Source of the DNA: Rhodococcus sp. HNM0569
GTDB lineage: Bacteria; Actinomycetota; Actinomycetes; Mycobacteriales; Mycobacteriaceae
Assembly (NCBI RefSeq): GCF_012726205.1
Contig: NZ_JAASAE010000003.1
Coordinates: 372,001-436,000 of the forward strand
Reading direction: 5' to 3'
DNA length: 64,000 bases
Shown here: in pieces, positions 45,630 to 56,539 of the stretch
Position numbering within the stretch: the first letter of the stretch is position 1
Layout: every line of letters begins with the position of its first letter
The notes under the pieces: model-generated
Databases searched by the model: none
What the model saw: the letters and a program-made list of their open reading frames with translations, nothing else
What the model was told of the DNA's origin: nothing
Made by a program: the position numbers and the translations under genes

Positions 45630-46885
45630 GGGGCCTGCTCGCCGACACGACACCGCTGCGCAATCGCGACTACCGGCGGCTGTGGACGGCAGGAATCGTC
45701 ACCGTCATCGGTGGCCAGCTCAGCATCGTCGCGGTGCCGCAGCAGATCTACGAGATCACCCGCAGCTCGGCGTACGTCGGTCTGGCGGGCGTGTTCGCGC
45801 TCGTGCCGCTCATCGCATTCGGGCTGTGGGGCGGAGCGCTCGCCGACGTCATGGACCGTCGCAAGCTGCTCGCGATCACCACGAGCGGGCTGTCGATCAC
45901 CGCGGTCCTGTTCTGGTTGCAGGCGGCCGCGGGCCTCGACAACGTGTGGGTGATCCTGGTGCTCCTCGCGGTGCAGCAGGCGTGTTTCGCAGTCAACCAG
46001 CCGACGCGCGCCGCGATCATCCCGCGGCTGATCCCGGCTGAACAGTTGCCCGCGGCGAACTCGCTCAACATGACCGTCGCGCAGTTCGGCGCGATCGCGG
46101 GACCACTCCTCGCGGGCGTCCTGATCCCGATGATCGGATTGTCGACGCTCTACCTGATCGACGCGGTCGCCCTGCTCGTGACGTTGTGGGCCGCACTCAC
46201 ACTGCCCGCGATCCCGCCGTCCGGCGACGCGAGGCGGGCGGGGCTGCGTCAGGTGTTCGACGGTTTCGCGTACCTGTCGACGCAGAAGATCCTGCTCGCG
46301 TCCTTCGTCGTCGACATCATCGCGATGGTCTTCGGCATGGCCCGCGCGCTGTTCCCGCAGATCGCGCACGAGTCGTTCGGCGACCCCGTATCGGGTGGTT
46401 TCGCCCTCGGCCTGCTGTTCGCGTCGATGTCCGTGGGCGCCGTCCTCGGCGGGGTGTTCTCGGGCTGGCTCCCTCGCGTGCGACGGCAGGGACTCGCGGT
46501 CGTCGTGTGCATCGCGCTGTGGGGAGTGGCGATGATCGGATTCGGTGTCACGGTCGGCCTGGCCGAGCCGGGGCGCAGCGCCGCATTCTTGTGGATCGCG
46601 GTGGCGTTCATGGCATTCGGCGGTGCCGTCGACATGGTGTCGGCGGCCTTCCGCAGCACCATGTTGCAGCAGGTCGCGACCGACGACATGCGGGGCCGGC
46701 TGCAGGGCGTGTTCACCGTCGTCGTGGCCGGCGGTCCGCGACTGGGCGACGTCGCGCACGGCGCGGCAGCCGCCTCGGTCGGCACGGCGGCGGCCGCGGC
46801 GGGCGGCGGAGTTCTCGTGGTCGTGGGCGTGGCGATCGCGGCGCTCGTCTTCCCTGCCTTCGTGCGCTACCGCGTGGTCCGTTGA
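45626..46885 (+). CDS. MFS transporter
   Basis: A 419-aa major facilitator with about 12 helices, of the same EntS-like group as the protein at 36811. It has NRDYRRLWTAGIVTVIGGQL at the start, GGALADVMDRRKLLAIT after helix 2, NQPTRAAIIPRLIPAEQLPAANSL in the middle and TDDMRGRLQGVFTVVV in the second half. It is translationally coupled to pdxH through a GTGA overlap. Export of a small molecule is likely; the substrate is unknown. A hairpin follows its stop. Confidence 0.84.
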   Translation: MRGLLADTTPLRNRDYRRLWTAGIVTVIGGQLSIVAVPQQIYEITRSSAYVGLAGVFALVPLIAFGLWGGALADVMDRRKLLAITTSGLSITAVLFWLQAAAGLDNVWVILVLLAVQQACFAVNQPTRAAIIPRLIPAEQLPAANSLNMTVAQFGAIAGPLLAGVLIPMIGLSTLYLIDAVALLVTLWAALTLPAIPPSGDARRAGLRQVFDGFAYLSTQKILLASFVVDIIAMVFGMARALFPQIAHESFGDPVSGGFALGLLFASMSVGAVLGGVFSGWLPRVRRQGLAVVVCIALWGVAMIGFGVTVGLAEPGRSAAFLWIAVAFMAFGGAVDMVSAAFRSTMLQQVATDDMRGRLQGVFTVVVAGGPRLGDVAHGAAAASVGTAAAAAGGGVLVVVGVAIAALVFPAFVRYRVVR

Positions 46886-46889
46886 GACA

Positions 46890-46920
46890 CCCCACCGTAG
46901 GCACGTCCGGTGCGGTGGGA
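46890..46920 (+). terminator. Terminator after the pdxH-MFS operon
   Basis: CCCACC (46891-46896) pairs with GGTGGG (46914-46919), with an inner GCAC/GTGC stem. It lies 5 bases after the MFS stop and is followed by the T-containing CTAGTTTCTA. It separates this operon from gltA. Confidence 0.6.
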
Positions 46921-46984
46921 CTAGTTTCTAGGGGATCGAAGAAACGCAGTAACTCATCGGTTCGAGCTTTGAGAGGGATGCTTC

Positions 46985-48280
<1,296 letters not shown>

Positions 48281-48379
48281 CGCCGAGCTGCGGCGCCAGG
48301 CCGCCTCGAGTGGGTACCCTCGCGGAAACGCCCGCATCATGTCGCCGAGTCGCATCCGGTCAGCAAGCTGAGGAGAAAC

Positions 48380-48742
48380 ATGAGCAAGCCGGTCATCGAG
48401 TTCCAGGAGGGTCCGCCCCCCACCGATCTGGTCGTCAAGGATCTGGTGGTCGGGGACGGCGCAGAGGCAGTACCCGGTGGCACCGTCGAGGTGCATTATG
48501 TCGGTGTCGACTACGAGACGGGCGAGGAGTTCGACTCGTCGTGGAGCCGCGGCGAGTCCATCCAGTTCCCGCTGCGCGGCCTCATCAAGGGCTGGCAGGA
48601 CGGCATCCCCGGTATGCGAGTCGGCGGTCGTCGCCAGCTCACCATCCCGCCGGAACTTGCGTACGGTCCCGCAGGCGCGGGGCACCAGTTGTCCGGCAAG
48701 ACGCTGGTGTTCGTGATCGACCTGCTCGACGCGAAGCCCTGA
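48380..48742 (+). CDS. FKBP-type peptidyl-prolyl isomerase
   Basis: A 120-aa single-domain FKBP (cis-trans proline isomerase, cytoplasmic, no signal peptide). It has VEVHYVGVDYETGEEFDSSW, FPLRGLIKGWQDGIPGMRVGG and RRQLTIPPELAYGPAGAG (each a stretch of the fold), ending FVIDLLDAK. Active-site aromatic residues of the family (Y, F, W, Y) are present. ATG 48380 has GAGGAG 5 bases upstream. It lies 99 bases after gltA and could be on the same or a separate transcript. Confidence 0.93.
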   Translation: MSKPVIEFQEGPPPTDLVVKDLVVGDGAEAVPGGTVEVHYVGVDYETGEEFDSSWSRGESIQFPLRGLIKGWQDGIPGMRVGGRRQLTIPPELAYGPAGAGHQLSGKTLVFVIDLLDAKP

Positions 48743-48785
48743 TCCCACCGGTCACCCGGCCGCCCCGGCCGCGATGATCCCGGCC

Positions 48786-48842
48786 CTGGCCGCAATGTCG
48801 CACCCTGTGCATTCGACGCACACGAGGTGACATTGCGGCCAG
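48786..48842. terminator. Large structured hairpin between convergent FKBP and prrB
   Basis: A 14-bp perfect outer stem (CTGGCCGCAATGTC with GACATTGCGGCCAG) leads into an imperfect inner stem. That inner part is capped by TGTGC-ATTCGAC-GCACA, so most of the 57 bases can pair. It lies 43 bases past the FKBP stop and 33 past the prrB stop. It probably serves as a shared terminator. The length and the bulges are unusual. Confidence 0.6.
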
Positions 48843-48875
48843 AGCTGTATCCGGGGCCAGTCGGTTGCGGGGTTC

Positions 48876-50201
48876 TCAGCTGCGGAGCTCGACGACGAGA
48901 CGGGCACCGCCGAGCGGGCTCTCGTCGAACCAGGCGCGTCCTCCGTGCAGCGCGGCCTGCTGTGCGACCAGGGCGAGGCCGAGGCCCGAGCCGGTCTTCG
49001 CGGCGTGGGTGCCACGCGCGAACCGGTCGAACACGTGCTCGCGTTCGCGCTCCGGCACGCCCGAGCCGTCGTCGTCGACCACGATGCGCACCGTGCCGTC
49101 GACGCGATGCAGCCCGATCGCGACGTGCGATGCGCGCCCGTGCCGCGCGGCATTGGTCACGGCGTTGTCGACCACGAGCCGCAGGCCCGCGGGCAACCCC
49201 CGCAGCCGGGTGCTGTCGGCGTCGACGGTGATCGTGAGATCGGGGTGGTGACGGCGCGCGTCGGCGGCCGCGACGTCGACGACGTCACGTAGATCGAGGT
49301 CGACGAAATCCTTGTCGCTGGACAGTTCGCCGCGCGCGAGCCGTTCGAGGTCGGCGAGCGTGGTCTCGACGCGGCCCTGCGCGCGAGCGAGGTCGGCGAG
49401 GATCTCGGCGCGGTCGTCGTCGCCGAGCCGGTGGTTGGTGAGCACTTCGAGGTCGGTGCGCATCGCGGTGAGGGGGGTGCGCAGCTCGTGCGCCGACACC
49501 GCAGCGAAATCCCGCGCCGTGGCGAGTGCCGCATTGGTGCGTTCCTGCGCGTCCGCGACGTCGCGCAGCATCGACTCGGCCGCGGCCGCGAGCTCGTCCG
49601 CCTCGCGTACACCCGACGCCGACGGCAGCAGCTGTGGCTCGCGGTTCGCGATGCGCCGCGTCAGGACGACGAGGGGACGCACCGCCCGTCCGCCGAAGAG
49701 CCAGCCGAGCCCGAGCGATGCGGCGACCGCGAGGGCACCCACGAGGGCGACCTGTTTCTGCTGGTCGGTGGTGATGTCCTGGGCCTCGGCGTAGGGGACG
49801 GCGATCGAGATGCGGTAGCGGGTGGTGGGCGAGGCCGCGGTGAACGTGCGGTACTTGGTGTCCTCGACGTACGCGGTGTGGGCACCGAGGGCGAGTGGTG
49901 GCAGCTGGGTCGGCGTGCTCGACTCCACGTCGCCGGTTTGGTCGCGGATCGTGATCGCGAACGCGCCTGCGTCGCCGAGTGCGCCGAGGAAGGGGCCTGC
50001 GACCGCGGCATTGGGCACGACGATCGTCGATGCGGCCTCGAGCCGCCGGTCGAGCTGGGCCAGGTTGTTGCGCGCGATCGCGGCGGCCACGAGCCCGCCG
50101 AGTGCCGCGACGATGATGAGCGCACCCAGGCCCGTCGCGGCTGCGACGCGCGTCCGCAGCGAGAACGAGTGACGTCGATGCTGCTCGGGTGCAGCACTCA
50201 C
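48876..50201 (-). CDS. prrB: Sensor histidine kinase PrrB
   Basis: A 441-aa membrane sensor kinase. Transmembrane helices at about residues 20-43 and 150-170 flank a 105-residue extracytoplasmic sensor. A HAMP-type segment follows, then the HisKA box [12 protein letters not shown] with phospho-accepting H238, and an HATPase domain (N-box [14 protein letters not shown]-boxes DDGSGVP and GSGLGLALV). It phosphorylates PrrA. GTG 50201 overlaps the prrA stop. Rv0902c equivalent; the stimulus is not known from sequence. Confidence 0.93.
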   Translation of the reverse strand: MSAAPEQHRRHSFSLRTRVAAATGLGALIIVAALGGLVAAAIARNNLAQLDRRLEAASTIVVPNAAVAGPFLGALGDAGAFAITIRDQTGDVESSTPTQLPPLALGAHTAYVEDTKYRTFTAASPTTRYRISIAVPYAEAQDITTDQQKQVALVGALAVAASLGLGWLFGGRAVRPLVVLTRRIANREPQLLPSASGVREADELAAAAESMLRDVADAQERTNAALATARDFAAVSAHELRTPLTAMRTDLEVLTNHRLGDDDRAEILADLARAQGRVETTLADLERLARGELSSDKDFVDLDLRDVVDVAAADARRHHPDLTITVDADSTRLRGLPAGLRLVVDNAVTNAARHGRASHVAIGLHRVDGTVRIVVDDDGSGVPEREREHVFDRFARGTHAAKTGSGLGLALVAQQAALHGGRAWFDESPLGGARLVVELRS

Positions 50202-50899
50202 TCGGGCTCCCGCAACACGAATCCGACACCACGCACGGTGTGTACGAGTCGTGGCGACCCGTCGTTCTCGAACTTGCGGCGCAGGTAGCCGACGAAGACG
50301 TCGACGACGTTCGTGTCTGCGGCGAAATCGTAGCCCCACACGAGCTCGAGCAGCCGTTCGCGGCTGAGCACGATCCCGACATTGCGGGCGAGCACGTCGA
50401 GCAGTTCGAACTCGCGTTTGGTGAGGGCGATCTCGGTGCCGGACTGCCACACGCGGTGGCCGGCGAGGTCGATCTCGAGGTTGCCGATACGGATCGGTTC
50501 GCCCGCCCCCTCCCGCGCCGGTTCGGCGGCGCGGCGGCGCAGCATCGCACGCACGCGTGCAACGAGCTCGGCGAGAACGAACGGTTTGACGAGATAGTCG
50601 TCGGCACCGGCCTCGAGGCCCGCGATCCGGTCGTCGACCGAATTTCTGGCGGAGAGCACACATACCGGGATGTTGTTGTCTTTCGCACGCAGTTCGGTGA
50701 CCACGCCGGTGCCGTCGAGCACCGGCATGTTCATGTCGAGCACCATGACATCGGGCTGCATTTCCTCGACGACGCGCAACGCTTCACGCCCGTCACCTGC
50801 GGTGACGACGGAAAAACCGGACAGCCGCAGGCCGCGTTCGAGCGACGTGCGGACATCGGGATCGTCGTCGACGACGAGGACACTCGCGGAGTCGTTCAC
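50198..50899 (-). CDS. prrA: Response regulator PrrA
   Basis: A 233-aa OmpR/PhoB-type regulator. The receiver domain has acidic pocket D11-D13, phosphorylation site D55 (VLDMNMP) and the conserved lysine in YLVKPF. The C-terminal winged helix contains [15 protein letters not shown] and [15 protein letters not shown]. It starts at GTG 50899 and is translationally coupled to prrB. In mycobacteria PrrA is needed for viability and respiratory adaptation; that role is assumed here by orthology (Rv0903c). Confidence 0.94.
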   Translation of the reverse strand: MNDSASVLVVDDDPDVRTSLERGLRLSGFSVVTAGDGREALRVVEEMQPDVMVLDMNMPVLDGTGVVTELRAKDNNIPVCVLSARNSVDDRIAGLEAGADDYLVKPFVLAELVARVRAMLRRRAAEPAREGAGEPIRIGNLEIDLAGHRVWQSGTEIALTKREFELLDVLARNVGIVLSRERLLELVWGYDFAADTNVVDVFVGYLRRKFENDGSPRLVHTVRGVGFVLREPE

Positions 50900-50968
50900 G
50901 CTTCGATTCTGCCCGAGTGAGCCCGTCGTCACCGGTCCTGTGCGTGCAACGTACGTAGACTTTCCCCG

Positions 50969-51886
50969 ATGACTTCCGAGTTGATAGCTTTCGAGTTGAC
51001 CGACACTTGGCGCGACTGGCTGGTGCAGAGGCCCATCCAGATCGCGATCTACGTCGCTCTCGCGGTGGTGCTGCGGTTCGCACTGCACAAGCTGATCGAC
51101 CGCGCCACGCGCCCCCGCGACCCGTCGCAGAAGCCGACGATGCTGCGCCCGCTCACCGAGCGGATGCCGCGCGGCGCGAAGGACGCGGCGATGAGCGAGC
51201 GGCGTGCGCAGCGCGCCCGCACGATCGGGTCGGTGCTCAAGTCGACCGTGTCGATCGTGATCCTCGTGTGGGTCGTGCTGCAGATCCTGAGCGTGCTCGG
51301 CGTCAACGTCGCACCGTTCATCGCGTCGGCGGGCATCATCGGTGTCGCTCTCGGTTTCGGTGCGCAGAACCTCGTGCGGGACTTCCTGTCGGGCATCTTC
51401 ATGCTGCTCGAGGACCAGTACGGGGTGGGTGACGTCGTCGACCTCGGCGAGGCGGTGGGCACCGTCGAGACCGTGGGCCTGCGGGTCACCACCATTCGCG
51501 ACATCAACGGCACCCTCTGGTACTGCCGCAACGGCGAGATCCTGCGGGTGGGCAACATGAGTCAGGGCTACGCGGTCGCCGTCGTCGACCTGCCGATCGC
51601 ACATTCGGCCAATGTCCACCACGCGTGCGAGGTCGCGCTGCGTGCGGTCCTCGACGCCGCCGAGAACGACAAGGTCGCGCCCGACGTCCTCGAGGCCCCC
51701 GAACTGCTCGGCGTCAACTCGGTGACGGCCCAGTCGGTCACCATCCGCGTCACCGCCAAGACGAAGCCGGGCAAGCAGTGGGCCGTGCAGCGCGATCTCA
51801 CGCGTGCCGCGCTCACCGCATTCGAACGCGACGACGTCGACGAACCGTTCGTCAACCTGTTCACCGCGAACCGTCAGTCGGTCTGA
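50969..51886 (+). CDS. MscS-family mechanosensitive channel
   Basis: A 305-aa small-conductance mechanosensitive channel. Helices lie at about residues 22-40 and 80-105; the pore helix region is [25 protein letters not shown] (quoted in two parts: to residue 124 and on to 136). The beta domain follows with [21 protein letters not shown] and the tail [10 protein letters not shown]. It releases solutes under hypo-osmotic shock. It is divergent from prrA, and its last 13 bases overlap the end of the convergent MFS gene. Confidence 0.9.
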   Translation: MTSELIAFELTDTWRDWLVQRPIQIAIYVALAVVLRFALHKLIDRATRPRDPSQKPTMLRPLTERMPRGAKDAAMSERRAQRARTIGSVLKSTVSIVILVWVVLQILSVLGVNVAPFIASAGIIGVALGFGAQNLVRDFLSGIFMLLEDQYGVGDVVDLGEAVGTVETVGLRVTTIRDINGTLWYCRNGEILRVGNMSQGYAVAVVDLPIAHSANVHHACEVALRAVLDAAENDKVAPDVLEAPELLGVNSVTAQSVTIRVTAKTKPGKQWAVQRDLTRAALTAFERDDVDEPFVNLFTANRQSV

Positions 51887-53103
51887 GCGGCGGCGGCCAC
51901 GGGTCGCCGTAGCACGCTCGCTGCCAGCGCGACCGCGGCCAGCACGATGACGAGCCCGCCGTAAAGGCGGGTGGTGTCGGTCACTCCGATGCGGGTCACG
52001 AGATAACCCGCGCCGAACGCCGGGACGCTGTTCGCGAGGTAGGCGACGACGTACACGCTCGCGAGCAGGCCCGCGCGTTCACTCGGTCCGGCCGTGGGCA
52101 TCACCGTGCGGATCGTGCCCTGGAAGCCCGCGCCGAAGCCGGCGCCGGCCACCACGGTGCCGGCGAGCACGAGCAGAGCGGACGATTCCTCGGCACCGAC
52201 GAGCGTGACGGCGACGCCTGCGACGAGTGCGCCCGAGCCGACCGCGAGGACTGTCTGCGCGGGGGAGTTGCGCAGCACGAACACGGTGACGGCGCCGGTG
52301 CCCGTGAGGAGCGCGACCATGATCGCGCCGACGAGCGAGGAATGCACGTCGAGGGCGTTGTGCGCGAGGGTGGGCCCCAGCGAGAGGTAGAACCCGCCCA
52401 GCGCCCAGACCGCGACGAGGCACGGCGCCGTGAGCAGCATCGGGGTGCGCGACGACGCGGGTACGGCAAGCGAGGGGCGCAGCGTGGCCAGCGCGCCCGG
52501 ACGCCGCGTGACGGTCTCGGGAAGGGCCGCGACCACGGCGGTTTCCGCGACGAACAGCACGAGGAGCAACAGGTAGACCGTCGTCGTCGGGCGCGGGAGG
52601 TGTTCGCTGACGAGGCTCGACGCGAGTGCTCCGAGGGCGAGACCCGCTCCGGGCGCCATGCTGTTGACGACTGCTCCGCGACCGGGTCGGCGTTCGAGGT
52701 CGATGAGCAGTGATCCGAGCGCGCTGATCGCGGCACCGGTCGCGAAACCCTGGACGACGCGGGCGACGAGTAGCAGCCCCACGCCGTCCGCGGCCGCGAA
52801 CACCACCATCGACGCGGCCTCGACCGCGAGCGCGACGAACAGCACCGGGCGCCTGCCGACGTGGTCGGACAGCGAGCCGACCGTGAGCAGTGCGGCGAGC
52901 AGGCTCAGCGCGTAGATGCCGAACACCGTGGTGGACTGGAGCGACGAGAATCCCCAGTCGCGTTCGTACACCTCGTAGATCGGCGTCGGCGCGGCCGACG
53001 CGCCGAGCAGGCTCGCGACGACGACCGCGACGAACGCGAACGCCGGGCCACGCGCGAGGCGTCGGGTGGGCGGTTCGGAGATCGTGGGTGTTGCCGTCGA
53101 CAT
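51874..53103 (-). CDS. MFS transporter, drug-efflux type
   Basis: A 409-aa 12-helix transporter. [14 protein letters not shown] after helix 2 (MFS motif A), [21 protein letters not shown] and [16 protein letters not shown] mark a DHA-type exporter. ATG 53103 has GGGAGG 6 bases upstream on the minus strand. It is transcribed divergently from a TetR gene across a highly symmetric control region, so it is probably repressed by that protein and exports its ligand. The 3' end overlaps the mscS gene by 13 bases. Confidence 0.88.
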   Translation of the reverse strand: MSTATPTISEPPTRRLARGPAFAFVAVVVASLLGASAAPTPIYEVYERDWGFSSLQSTTVFGIYALSLLAALLTVGSLSDHVGRRPVLFVALAVEAASMVVFAAADGVGLLLVARVVQGFATGAAISALGSLLIDLERRPGRGAVVNSMAPGAGLALGALASSLVSEHLPRPTTTVYLLLLVLFVAETAVVAALPETVTRRPGALATLRPSLAVPASSRTPMLLTAPCLVAVWALGGFYLSLGPTLAHNALDVHSSLVGAIMVALLTGTGAVTVFVLRNSPAQTVLAVGSGALVAGVAVTLVGAEESSALLVLAGTVVAGAGFGAGFQGTIRTVMPTAGPSERAGLLASVYVVAYLANSVPAFGAGYLVTRIGVTDTTRLYGGLVIVLAAVALAASVLRRPVAAAAQTD

Positions 53104-53149
53104 CGAGTACCTCCCGCCGGCGACGCGTGCGGGCGCCGCTATTACTTAC

Positions 53150-53211
53150 TGCAAAATCTTTGCGTTAGCGAACGCTACGCGCGGCGGCGCGGTTAACGCA
53201 AACATTTTGCA
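53150..53211. promoter_or_regulatory. Long inverted repeat in the MFS/tetR divergent promoter
   Basis: 18-base arms 53150-53167 (TGCAAAATCTTTGCGTTA) and 53194-53211 match as inverted copies with one mismatch, around a 26-base centre. The left side also holds GCGTT-AGCG-AACGC (53162-53175). The arms are A/T-rich, unlike the surroundings. They overlap both predicted promoters; for tetR, TTGCAT (53207-53212) and TAAACT (53232-53237) place the start at or next to ATG 53244 (leaderless). Confidence 0.75.
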
Positions 53212-53243
53212 TTTAGCGAGGTTCTTCCAGGTAAACTCTGGGC

Positions 53244-53879
53244 ATGAGTCCAGTGCCTGGTCCCCGTCCGGGTGGACGGAGCGCCCGTATTCAGCAGGCC
53301 GTGCACGAGTCGACGCGCCGGTTGCTGCGCGAACGCGCACGTGCCGAGATCACGGTGCCCATGATCGCCGCCGACGCCGGAGTCACCCCGTCGACCATCT
53401 ATCGCCGCTGGGGCGACCTCAACGAGGTGTTCGCCGACGTGTTCCTCGAACGACTGCGCCCCGACGCGTCGCCTGCCCGCACCGGCTGTGTGCGAGGCGA
53501 CCTCGTGCAGTGGGCGAGCGAGTACCTCGAGGAGACGGCGAGTCCGGCCGGTCGCGACGCGCTTCGCTCGATCGTCGTGAGCAACAACGAGTCTCCCGGT
53601 GGATCGCACCGGAACGTGTGCGCGGGATTCTGCCGGAGCCAGATCGAGGCGATCGTCGACCGCGCCCCCGTCGCGCTGGGCGGTCCGACGGTCGACCGCG
53701 TGATCGATCGTGTCATCGCGCCGATCGTGTACCGCGTCCTGTTCGATCTCCCGCCGCTGGATCTACCGGACGTCCCGGCCCTCGTGGACGCGGCGTTCGA
53801 CACCGATGCAGATCGCGAGGCCGCGGACACCGAGTACGAGGTCACCGAGCGCGAGATCAGTTCCGCACCCGGTACCTGA
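53244..53879 (+). CDS. TetR-family regulator of the divergent MFS pump
   Basis: A 211-aa regulator: TetR helix-turn-helix at about residues 28-65 (ITVPMIAADAGVTPSTIYRRW) and a C-terminal domain of the TetR_C_11-like kind (FCRSQIEAIVDRAP, VIAPIVYRVLFDLPPLD). It probably represses the divergent exporter and itself through the 53150-53211 repeat. The ATG may be at the transcript's 5' end, as the -10-like TAAACT is only 6 bases upstream. Its 3' end overlaps the convergent DHFR-fold gene by 23 bases. Confidence 0.88.
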   Translation: MSPVPGPRPGGRSARIQQAVHESTRRLLRERARAEITVPMIAADAGVTPSTIYRRWGDLNEVFADVFLERLRPDASPARTGCVRGDLVQWASEYLEETASPAGRDALRSIVVSNNESPGGSHRNVCAGFCRSQIEAIVDRAPVALGGPTVDRVIDRVIAPIVYRVLFDLPPLDLPDVPALVDAAFDTDADREAADTEYEVTEREISSAPGT

Positions 53880-54411
53880 GCACGGCGAACTGTCCTACTT
53901 TGCGTGCGGAGGTCAGATCCAGCCGGCTCGGCGGCACGCGCCGCGGCAGCAGAGGTGCTCCACCGTGCACCGCAGCGGGCGCGACCATCACCTCGATCTC
54001 GTCGAGCGCGCCGATGTCGAGGAACTGGCCGGCCAGGTCGCCGCCGCCGACGATCCAGATGTCGCCGTCGCCCGCCGCGTCCCGGATCGCGGTGAGCGCG
54101 CGGTACGCGGTGCCGCGCACGAATCGCACGTCCGCGCCGTCCGGTACGGGCAACTCGCGCGTGGTGAACACGAACATCGGCCGCGCCCCGTACGCCGCGT
54201 GCCAGCGGGCTGGTTCGTCGACGAAATGCTCGTGGGCCAGCACCCACTCGTAGGTGGTCGAGCCCGAGACGAGCACCGACATCTGCGCGAGCACCTCGGC
54301 AGGGTCGGGCCCGTCGCCGCCCGGCACGGCGAACAGCCAGTCCAGCGAGTCGCGCTCGTCGGCGAGGAAGCCGTTGAGCGTGGCCGCGGTGCTGTACACG
54401 ATGCGTCCCAT
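53857..54411 (-). CDS. Dihydrofolate reductase-fold (RibD C-terminal) protein
   Basis: A 184-aa protein of the YyaP/RibD-C family. MGRIVYSTAATLNGFLADE at the N-terminus, VLVSGSTTYEWV, the NADPH-binding segment DGDIWIVGGGDLAGQFL and the strand IEVMVAPAAVHGGAPLLP are typical. It is a predicted NADPH-dependent reductase of unknown substrate; it is unlikely to be the housekeeping DHFR because several folate-site residues differ in this family. Stand-alone gene 47 bases downstream of prpE. Confidence 0.87.
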   Translation of the reverse strand: MGRIVYSTAATLNGFLADERDSLDWLFAVPGGDGPDPAEVLAQMSVLVSGSTTYEWVLAHEHFVDEPARWHAAYGARPMFVFTTRELPVPDGADVRFVRGTAYRALTAIRDAAGDGDIWIVGGGDLAGQFLDIGALDEIEVMVAPAAVHGGAPLLPRRVPPSRLDLTSARKVGQFAVLRYRVRN

Positions 54412-54458
54412 ACGGTCGACTGTACGACCGGTGCCGGGAGCGTTCGCGCGGTTCGGGT

Positions 54459-56357
54459 CTACTTCTGCAACTCGCGGGCGAGTACGTCGAGCACGCTCGC
54501 GTCCTCGATCGTCGACGGTACGGTGTATTCCTCGTGGTCGGCGATCTGTCGCATCGTCTTGCGCAGGATCTTGCCCGAGCGTGTCTTCGGCAGGGCCTGC
54601 ACGACCGTGACGTCGCGGAATGTCGCGACCGCACCGATCTGATCGCGGACCATCGCGACGAGTTCGTCGCGCAGCCTGTCGTCGTCGATGTCGGCGCCGC
54701 GCTCGAGCACGACGTACCCCGTCGGCCGCTGCCCCTTGAGTTCGTCGCGCACACCGACGACGGCGCACTCGGCCACCGCGGGATGCGACGCGACGACGGC
54801 CTCCATGCTGCCTGTCGAAAGTCGGTGTCCGGCAACGTTGATGACGTCGTCGCTGCGGCCGAGGACGAACACGTAGCCGTCGTCGTCGACGTAACCGGAG
54901 TCGCCGGACAGGTAGTAGCCGTCGAAGGTCGACAGGTACGAGCGCACGAAACGGTCCGGGTCGTTCCACAGTCCGACGAGCGTTCCGGGAGGCAACGGCA
55001 GCCGCAGCACGATATTGCCCTCGGTGTTCGCCGGTAGGGGAGCGCCTGCGGCATCGAGGATCTCGACACGATAACCCGGCACGGGAACGGACGGTGATCC
55101 GGACTTGAGCGGCATCGGTTCGAGCCCACGGAGATTGGCGCAGATCGCCCAGCCGGTCTCGGTCTGCCACCAGTGGTCGACGACCGGCCGGTCCAGTACC
55201 GAGGAGGCCCACGCGTAGGTGTCCGGGTCGAGTCGTTCGCCCGCGCTGAACAGGGTCTGAAGGCTCGAGATGTCGTGCGAGCGCAGCTCGTCGGCGGCCG
55301 GATCGGCGCGGCGGATGGCGCGGATGGCGGTGGGTGCGGTGAAAAGCGCCTTGACGCCGTACTGGGCGATGACCCGCCAGAACGCACCCGCGTCGGGGGT
55401 TCCGACCGGTTTGCCCTCGTACAACACCGTCGTGGCGCCTGCGAACAGCGGGCCGTAGACGATGTACGAGTGGCCGACCACCCAGCCGACGTCGGACGCC
55501 GTCCACCAGACGTCGCCCGGCGAGATGTCGTAGATGTTGGCCATCGACCACGTGACCGCGACGGCATGGCCGCCGTTGTCGCGCACCACGCCCTTGGGCT
55601 TGCCGGTGGTGCCCGACGTGTACAGGATGTACAGCGGATCGGTTGCCGCCACCGAAACAGGTTCGGCCGGTGCGGCTTCCGTGACCAGCTGATCCCAGTC
55701 GAGCCACGCGGCGATCGAATCCCGCGGCGTCGACGCCGTGATCTCCCGGCGGTGCTTGACGACGACCGTGTGCGGCGGGCGTTTCGCCATCGCGAGCGCG
55801 CGCTCGACCAGCGGCACGTACTCGACGGTGCGGCCCGGTTCGAGCCCGCCGCTCGCCGTGACGAGTGCGACGGGCGCCGCGTCGTCGATGCGGGCGGCGA
55901 GTTCCTTGGCGGCGAAACCGCCGAACACCACCGAGTGCACCGCACCGATGCGCGCGCACGCGAGCATCGCGATCACCGCTTCGGGGATCATCGGCATGTA
56001 GACCACGACGCGATCGCCCGCCACGACACCGAGTTCACGCAGCGCGCCCGCGAAGCGCGCGACCTCGTCGAGCAGTTCCCGGTAGGTGTACGAGCGCTGG
56101 GTGCCGGTCATCGCCGAGTCGTAGATCAGCGCGGTGCGCTCGCCGTTGCCCGCGCGCACATGCCGGTCGAGCGCGTTGACCGACGTGTTGAGCGTGCCGT
56201 CGGGGAACCACCGGTAGGCCGGCGCACCGGATGCGTCGAGTGCGCGGGTGGGCGCGGTGTCCCAGTCGACGCCGCGCGCGGCGTCGAGCCAGAACTGCTC
56301 GGGGTCGTCGATGCTGCGCGCATAGACCTCGGCGTACGACGGGGCGGGGACGTTCAT
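54459..56357 (-). CDS. prpE: Propionyl-CoA synthetase PrpE type
   Basis: A 632-aa acyl-CoA synthetase of the acetyl/propionyl branch (ATP, acid and CoA to acyl-CoA via acyl-AMP). The P-loop is YILYTSGTTGKPKG, the adenylate core HWWQTETGWAI, YYLSGDSGYVDDDGYVFVLGR holds the hinge, and K596 lies in RSGKILRK, the lysine regulated by acetylation in relatives. YAEVYARSIDDPEQFW at the N-terminus is typical of PrpE. ATG 56357 is the start. No other propionate genes adjoin, so acetate or butyrate cannot be excluded. Confidence 0.88.
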   Translation of the reverse strand: MNVPAPSYAEVYARSIDDPEQFWLDAARGVDWDTAPTRALDASGAPAYRWFPDGTLNTSVNALDRHVRAGNGERTALIYDSAMTGTQRSYTYRELLDEVARFAGALRELGVVAGDRVVVYMPMIPEAVIAMLACARIGAVHSVVFGGFAAKELAARIDDAAPVALVTASGGLEPGRTVEYVPLVERALAMAKRPPHTVVVKHRREITASTPRDSIAAWLDWDQLVTEAAPAEPVSVAATDPLYILYTSGTTGKPKGVVRDNGGHAVAVTWSMANIYDISPGDVWWTASDVGWVVGHSYIVYGPLFAGATTVLYEGKPVGTPDAGAFWRVIAQYGVKALFTAPTAIRAIRRADPAADELRSHDISSLQTLFSAGERLDPDTYAWASSVLDRPVVDHWWQTETGWAICANLRGLEPMPLKSGSPSVPVPGYRVEILDAAGAPLPANTEGNIVLRLPLPPGTLVGLWNDPDRFVRSYLSTFDGYYLSGDSGYVDDDGYVFVLGRSDDVINVAGHRLSTGSMEAVVASHPAVAECAVVGVRDELKGQRPTGYVVLERGADIDDDRLRDELVAMVRDQIGAVATFRDVTVVQALPKTRSGKILRKTMRQIADHEEYTVPSTIEDASVLDVLARELQK

Positions 56358-56501
56358 GACCGGACCTCTTCCTGCGGGTGTGGCTCAGGGCACAATAGGT
56401 CATTCGGGTGACGCGAGGGCGCGACGTGCAGATTCGCGCGGCGAAAGGCGTGGTCGGCTCGGCGAGCGGACGACGCTCTACCGGTCACGTCGACAATGTG
56501 C

Positions 56502-56520
56502 AAAGGTGAGCCTCCCCTAA
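56502..56520 (+). promoter_or_regulatory. IdeR/DtxR-like iron box
   Basis: The 19 bases AAAGGTGAGCCTCCCCTAA match the iron-box consensus TTAGGTTAGCCTAACCTAA at 14 of 19 positions, with intact AGGT and CCTAA ends. It lies 19 bases before the start of a siderophore-binding lipoprotein, where iron-loaded IdeR would block transcription. Confidence 0.68.
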
Positions 56521-56539
56521 CTCAGTCCGGGAGGATGTC

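Noticed and set aside
48786-48842. tRNA-like element
   Set aside because: It folds as a single long hairpin; there is no cloverleaf, anticodon arm or CCA-like end.
53399-55945. Minus-strand 848-codon frame across tetR, the DHFR-fold gene and prpE
   Set aside because: It crosses several genes with clear motifs and is Arg/Ser-rich shadow sequence.
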